Part shown: piece by piece, positions 6,508 to 8,784 of the stretch
Layout of the letters: every line of letters begins with the position of its first letter
Numbering within the stretch: position 1 is the stretch's first letter
NCBI GenBank assembly: GCA_902782815.1
Contig: CACZOS010000400.1
Location: 1-8,784, forward strand
Reading direction: 5' to 3'
DNA: 8,784 nucleotides
From: an uncultured Lachnospiraceae bacterium
GTDB taxonomy: Bacteria > Bacillota > Clostridia > Lachnospirales > Lachnospiraceae
Program-made: the position numbers and the translations under genes
The notes under the pieces: model-generated
Told to the model about the DNA's origin: nothing
Seen by the model: the letters and a program-made list of their open reading frames with translations, nothing else
Databases searched by the model: none

Positions 6508-7551
6508 TTATTCGGGCCACTCGTCCTCCGGAACATTCGCGAACACATCCTCAAGTGCGCGGAAACCGGTGTCGATGACGGTCTCTTTGATGTTATCCTT
6601 TGTAACCACAACAGGTGCGCAGGCAATTGTCGGAATCTCCTTGCCCATAACCTCTGTGGTGCCAGTGATATCTGAGAGTTCTTCACCTTTTGCAAGCTCA
6701 ACAGCAGCCTTGATAACCGCCTCGGCAAGATCATCATAGCCGGTGATGACGGTCGCTGACTGTGTGCCCTCGGCAACCCTCTGGCAAGCCGCCAGCTCAG
6801 CATCCATGCCTGCCACATAGACCTGACCCTCAAGGCCCTGTGCGATCAGTGCCTGTACAGCGCCTCCAGCCATACCGTCGTTGTTACAGACGATGGCCTG
6901 GATGTCATTGTCATACTGGGTAAGAATATTTTCAACAGCAGCCATGGCTCCGTCCGGATTCCAGTTTTCGATATAGTTGTCAAATACGATCGTAATATCA
7001 CCGTTGTCAACATACTCATCGATGATGTTATGATAACCGGTGTTCTCGTCGTGCGGTACAGAGTCTGCATCATGACCGTTCACAAGCATGTAGTTTCCGG
7101 ATGGGACAGCCTCAATCGCCATCTTCATGTTTTCCTCGCCAATCGTTATGTAGTCATAACTGACGATTACGTCGATAAGGTCCGAATTGACGACACGGCA
7201 ATAGGAAACTACCGGGATGCCCATTTCCTTCGCGGCTTCCACACCTGCCGCAGCAGCTTCTGAATCCTGCGGTCCAATGACCAGGACATCAATATCCTGG
7301 GACAGCATGTTCTCAATCTGGTCATTCTGAAGATTAGCGTCCGTATCGGCATCAGTGTAAATCACTTCAAGATTTGGATCCTCATCCGCCATCTCAAGCA
7401 TTCTCTCACGCTCGGCATCCCAGCGCTCTTCCTGAAGAGTACCGAAGGAAACGCCGACTTTGATTACGTCATCCTCAGCCATAGCGGAAAAAGCAAAACC
7501 GAAGACCATGGAAGCGCCTGCCGTCATTGCAATAAGTTGTTTCCTTGTCAT
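6508..7551 (-). CDS. Sugar ABC transporter substrate-binding protein (XylF-like)
   Basis: A 347-residue periplasmic-binding-protein type 1 receptor that captures a sugar outside the membrane and delivers it to the permease. Residues 1-25 form a signal peptide (MTRKQL, a hydrophobic run, then SAMA before EDD), with a signal peptidase I-type site and no lipobox Cys. The mature part follows XylF closely: GVSFGTLQEERW (33-44), VIGPQDSEAA (91-100), VVSYCRVVNSDLIDV (114-128), CNNDGMAGGA (222-231), VAGMDAELAACQRV (246-259). Cys118 sits where XylF/RbsB have a ligand-contacting Asp before Arg119, and M249 replaces the Gln of GQDA. ATG 7551 is chosen because GGAGG lies 8 bases upstream and it gives a clean signal peptide; an upstream start at 7674 would precede the proposed promoter. 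First gene of the operon. Confidence 0.93.
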   Translation of the reverse strand: MTRKQLIAMTAGASMVFGFAFSAMAEDDVIKVGVSFGTLQEERWDAERERMLEMADEDPNLEVIYTDADTDANLQNDQIENMLSQDIDVLVIGPQDSEAAAAGVEAAKEMGIPVVSYCRVVNSDLIDVIVSYDYITIGEENMKMAIEAVPSGNYMLVNGHDADSVPHDENTGYHNIIDEYVDNGDITIVFDNYIENWNPDGAMAAVENILTQYDNDIQAIVCNNDGMAGGAVQALIAQGLEGQVYVAGMDAELAACQRVAEGTQSATVITGYDDLAEAVIKAAVELAKGEELSDITGTTEVMGKEIPTIACAPVVVTKDNIKETVIDTGFRALEDVFANVPEDEWPE

Positions 7552-7631
7552 ACTTGAAACCTCCTTTTTAAATATAAAAATCACCTTTTTACCTGTGTCA
7601 TCAAAAATGCACGCGGTATTTTCCCAGCGAC

Positions 7632-7660
7632 ATAATCTCACATTCTCAAACAAATTGCAA
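7632..7660 (-). promoter_or_regulatory. Candidate promoter of the leftward sugar operon
   Basis: Read leftward: TTGCAA (7655-7660) as -35, a 17-base spacer, then GATTAT (7632-7637) as -10, directly preceded by TGA, an extended -10 TGn. Each hexamer matches the sigma-A consensus at four of six positions. Transcription would start near 7625 and leave a leader of about 75 bases before the binding-protein ATG. The repeat cluster 7666-7738 lies just upstream of the -35. No other leftward pair in the spacer was as good. Confidence 0.5.
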
Positions 7661-7665
7661 ACATT

Positions 7666-7686
7666 TTCGTACATATCTGTACATTT
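7666..7686 (+). repeat. Divergent copy of the spacer repeat with a small palindrome
   Basis: TTCGT, a 7-base insert, then TGTACATTT: the same two halves as the full copies at 7690 and 7722 but with a longer middle. Inside it GTACA and TGTAC (7669-7682) form a perfect 5-base inverted repeat around TATC. It abuts the -35 element of the leftward promoter. Possible operator half-sites; function inferred from position. Confidence 0.4.
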
Positions 7687-7689
7687 ATT

Positions 7690-7706
7690 TTCGTTTTTGT
7701 ACGTTT
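7690..7706 (+). promoter_or_regulatory. Candidate operator, direct repeat copy 1
   Basis: TTCGTTTTTGTACGTTT. It matches the copy at 7722-7738 at 15 of 17 bases, with 32 bases (about three helical turns) between starts. It lies between the two divergent promoters, next to a DeoR-family regulator gene. Short T-rich direct repeats containing TTCG are a known style of operator for DeoR-family repressors such as GlpR, so binding by the adjacent regulator is a reasonable inference. Confidence 0.45.
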
Positions 7707-7721
7707 AAACAAAATATCAAG

Positions 7722-7738
7722 TTCGTTTTTGTGCATTT
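7722..7738 (+). promoter_or_regulatory. Candidate operator, direct repeat copy 2
   Basis: TTCGTTTTTGTGCATTT, the second full copy of the repeat. The only differences from copy 1 are two A/G exchanges within the GTRCRT core. Its position is about 37 bases upstream of the rightward -35 element, so it could act on the regulator's own promoter, on the operon promoter by looping, or on both. Confidence 0.45.
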
Positions 7739-7774
7739 TATTCCGAAACGGTCATGCTTCGGCACACTGAAATT

Positions 7775-7803
7775 TTGACTTGTAACTGTCAAGGTGATAA
7801 ACT
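7775..7803 (+). promoter_or_regulatory. Candidate promoter of the DeoR-family regulator
   Basis: TTGACT (7775-7780, five of six consensus bases), a 17-base spacer, and TAAACT (7798-7803) preceded by TGA, an extended -10. The predicted start near 7810 leaves a leader of about 60 bases. TTGAC (7775-7779) and GTCAA (7788-7792) form an inverted repeat that covers the -35 and part of the spacer. A protein bound there would block this promoter, which suggests autoregulation or a second regulator. Confidence 0.55.
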
Positions 7804-7870
7804 GAAGAAAAGAAGGCACCGGGTTCATGTCAGCCCTGCTTTCATGTTTCCAAATACCAGGAGGGCACAA

Positions 7871-8653
7871 ATGATCCAGGGGCAGAGGTTCCAAAAAATA
7901 GAAGAGATGGCCAACGAGCGTGGCATTGTCAATACAAGGGAGATGGCGGAAATACTCGGCGTGACAGAAACCACTATCCGCAGAGATTATGAAGAGCTTG
8001 AAAAGCTCGGAAAGATCGTCAGGGTACATGGAGGAGCCCGCAGTCTGAAAAAGAGACACATCGTGACCATGGGCGATGAGCTGGAGATTGAGAAACGCAC
8101 CGCTCACGCCCGTGAAAAAGATGCCGTCTGCAAGAAGGCCGCCTCCTTCGTGGAAGACGGTGCCTGCGTCTTTCTGGACGGAGGAAGCAGTATAGTTCCC
8201 ATGGTCAAATATCTGAAGAATCGTCGCGTCAAAATTGTGACGAATAGCCTTCTGGCTGCAAATGCCTTCCACAGCGGTGAGGCAGAAGTCTTCGTGATCG
8301 GAGGTAGCTATATCCCGAAATACGGAATGTCTATCGGCCCTCTCTCAATCGAGGCGCTTTCAAAATTCAACTTCGACTACGCCTTCATCAGCTGCATTGG
8401 GGTAGATCTCGATCGGAAGCTCATCTATACCGCTGAAATAGAGACAATGGCCGTCAAAGACGCGGTCATGAAGCTGTCATCAACAAACATTCTTCTGCTC
8501 GACTCAAGCAAGCTTTATCTTAAGGCCTTCTGCAGCCTGGTGCCACTGACCTCCTTCGACATCGCGATCTGCAACAATGATATCAGCATAAATCCGGAAG
8601 ATCTGCCTGGAAACTTTATCCTGGTAGATGTCGATAAACCTGAAGAATCATGA
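7871..8653 (+). CDS. DeoR-family transcriptional regulator
   Basis: A 260-residue repressor-type regulator, transcribed divergently from the sugar operon. Residues 1-56 hold the winged helix-turn-helix: MIQGQRFQKIEEMANERG, then VNTREMAEILGVTETTIRRD as the helix-turn-helix and the wing IVRVHGGA. The rest is a DeoRC sensor domain related to ribose-5-phosphate isomerase, with DGGSS (103-107), TNS (124-126), IGG (143-145) and E191/K196. Such domains bind a phosphorylated sugar, so the inducer is likely an intermediate made by the operon's kinase or aldolase. The ATG at 7871 is chosen because AGGAGGG lies 6 bases upstream; the in-frame ATG at 7754 would put the promoter inside the gene and add 39 residues with no family resemblance. 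The length is normal for the family. Confidence 0.92.
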   Translation: MIQGQRFQKIEEMANERGIVNTREMAEILGVTETTIRRDYEELEKLGKIVRVHGGARSLKKRHIVTMGDELEIEKRTAHAREKDAVCKKAASFVEDGACVFLDGGSSIVPMVKYLKNRRVKIVTNSLLAANAFHSGEAEVFVIGGSYIPKYGMSIGPLSIEALSKFNFDYAFISCIGVDLDRKLIYTAEIETMAVKDAVMKLSSTNILLLDSSKLYLKAFCSLVPLTSFDIAICNNDISINPEDLPGNFILVDVDKPEES

Positions 8654-8675
8654 CTTACGTTTGTTCTTTCAGGGA

Positions 8676-8681
8676 TATACT
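8676..8681 (+). promoter_or_regulatory. Weak candidate -10 element for the right-edge gene
   Basis: TATACT matches the -10 consensus at five of six bases, but no good -35 lies 16-18 bases upstream. Two TCAGGGA copies flank it (8669-8675 and 8690-8696, 21 bases apart). The right-edge gene could as well be read through from the regulator gene, as no convincing terminator was seen in 8654-8731. Confidence 0.2.
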
Positions 8682-8731
8682 CATGTCTGTCAGGGAATCT
8701 GTCCCCGAAAAATGAGGAAAGAAATAAAGAT

Positions 8732-8784
8732 ATGCCTCATATGAATGAAATACTCAACCCACAATTCAGTCTGGAAGGTTCAGC
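8732..8784 (+). CDS. Start of a possible short-chain dehydrogenase (cut by window edge)
   Basis: An open frame from ATG 8732 (or ATG 8741) runs off the window. The visible residues are MPHMNEILNPQFSLEGS. An FSLEG stretch at this position is typical of SDR-family sugar or polyol oxidoreductases just before the VALVTG nucleotide-binding strand, which here would fall just past the edge. Only 17 residues are available, and the ribosome binding site is weak (GAGG about 14 bases upstream of the first ATG). Shares orientation with the regulator gene and starts 79 bases after it. The assignment is a guess from a short match. Confidence 0.35.
   Translation, partial: MPHMNEILNPQFSLEGS

Noticed and set aside
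7743..7762. CCGAA/TTCGG inverted repeat in the divergent spacer
   Set aside because: Only 5 pairs around a 10-base loop, with no relation to a promoter element or a T-run; within chance expectation.
7552..7870. Catabolite-repression (cre) site in the divergent spacer
   Set aside because: I looked for TGNNARCGNWWWCA-like words on both strands; TGTTTAAACGTACA has the right ends but the wrong internal spacing.
7685..8272. A 195-codon leftward open frame over the regulator gene
   Set aside because: Opposite strand to the DeoR-family gene, which has clear helix-turn-helix and sensor motifs.
8690..8705. GGGA/TCCC hairpin after the regulator gene as a terminator
   Set aside because: The stem is only about 4-5 pairs and no T-run follows it on the + strand.

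Overview
The window looks like part of a Gram-positive Firmicute chromosome, most likely a gut-type Clostridia such as a Lachnospiraceae relative. Four things point that way: base composition near half GC, strong AGGAGG-type ribosome binding sites before most genes, compact co-directional sugar operons, and protein sequences that read like clostridial ABC sugar-uptake loci. No rRNA, tRNA, CRISPR array, insertion sequence or phage gene was seen.

Layout, left to right. Positions 2-211 hold the end of a rightward TetR-like regulator. A hairpin at 224-256 separates it from a leftward six-gene operon that fills 312-7551. In transcription order the operon encodes a XylF-like sugar-binding protein (6508-7551), a two-domain ABC ATPase (4847-6379), a membrane permease (3687-4850), a family GH1 beta-glycosidase (2283-3668), a PfkB-family sugar kinase (1122-2243) and a DeoC-family aldolase (312-1025). 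The 319-base spacer at 7552-7870 carries divergent promoters and a set of direct repeats that are plausible operators. A DeoR-family regulator (7871-8653) reads rightward from it. The right edge has the first codons of what may be a short-chain dehydrogenase.

The genes make a complete logic: import of a small glycoside or sugar by the ABC system, cleavage by a cytoplasmic GH1 enzyme, phosphorylation by the kinase, and retro-aldol cleavage by a DERA-type aldolase to acetaldehyde plus a sugar-phosphate fragment or a variant of that, all under a DeoR-type repressor.

The most interesting point is that several proteins keep their catalytic residues but have altered substrate pockets. The GH1 enzyme has Thr in place of the near-invariant Asn that contacts the sugar 2-OH and has lost the FEW triplet that reads O4/O6. 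The aldolase keeps both lysines and the Asp but has changed at least four phosphate-site positions. The binding protein has Cys where xylose and ribose binders have Asp. My inference is that the operon handles an uncommon sugar, perhaps a 2-deoxy sugar glycoside, and not xylose, ribose or free 2-deoxyribose. Residue assignments are from memory of the families, not from computed alignments.
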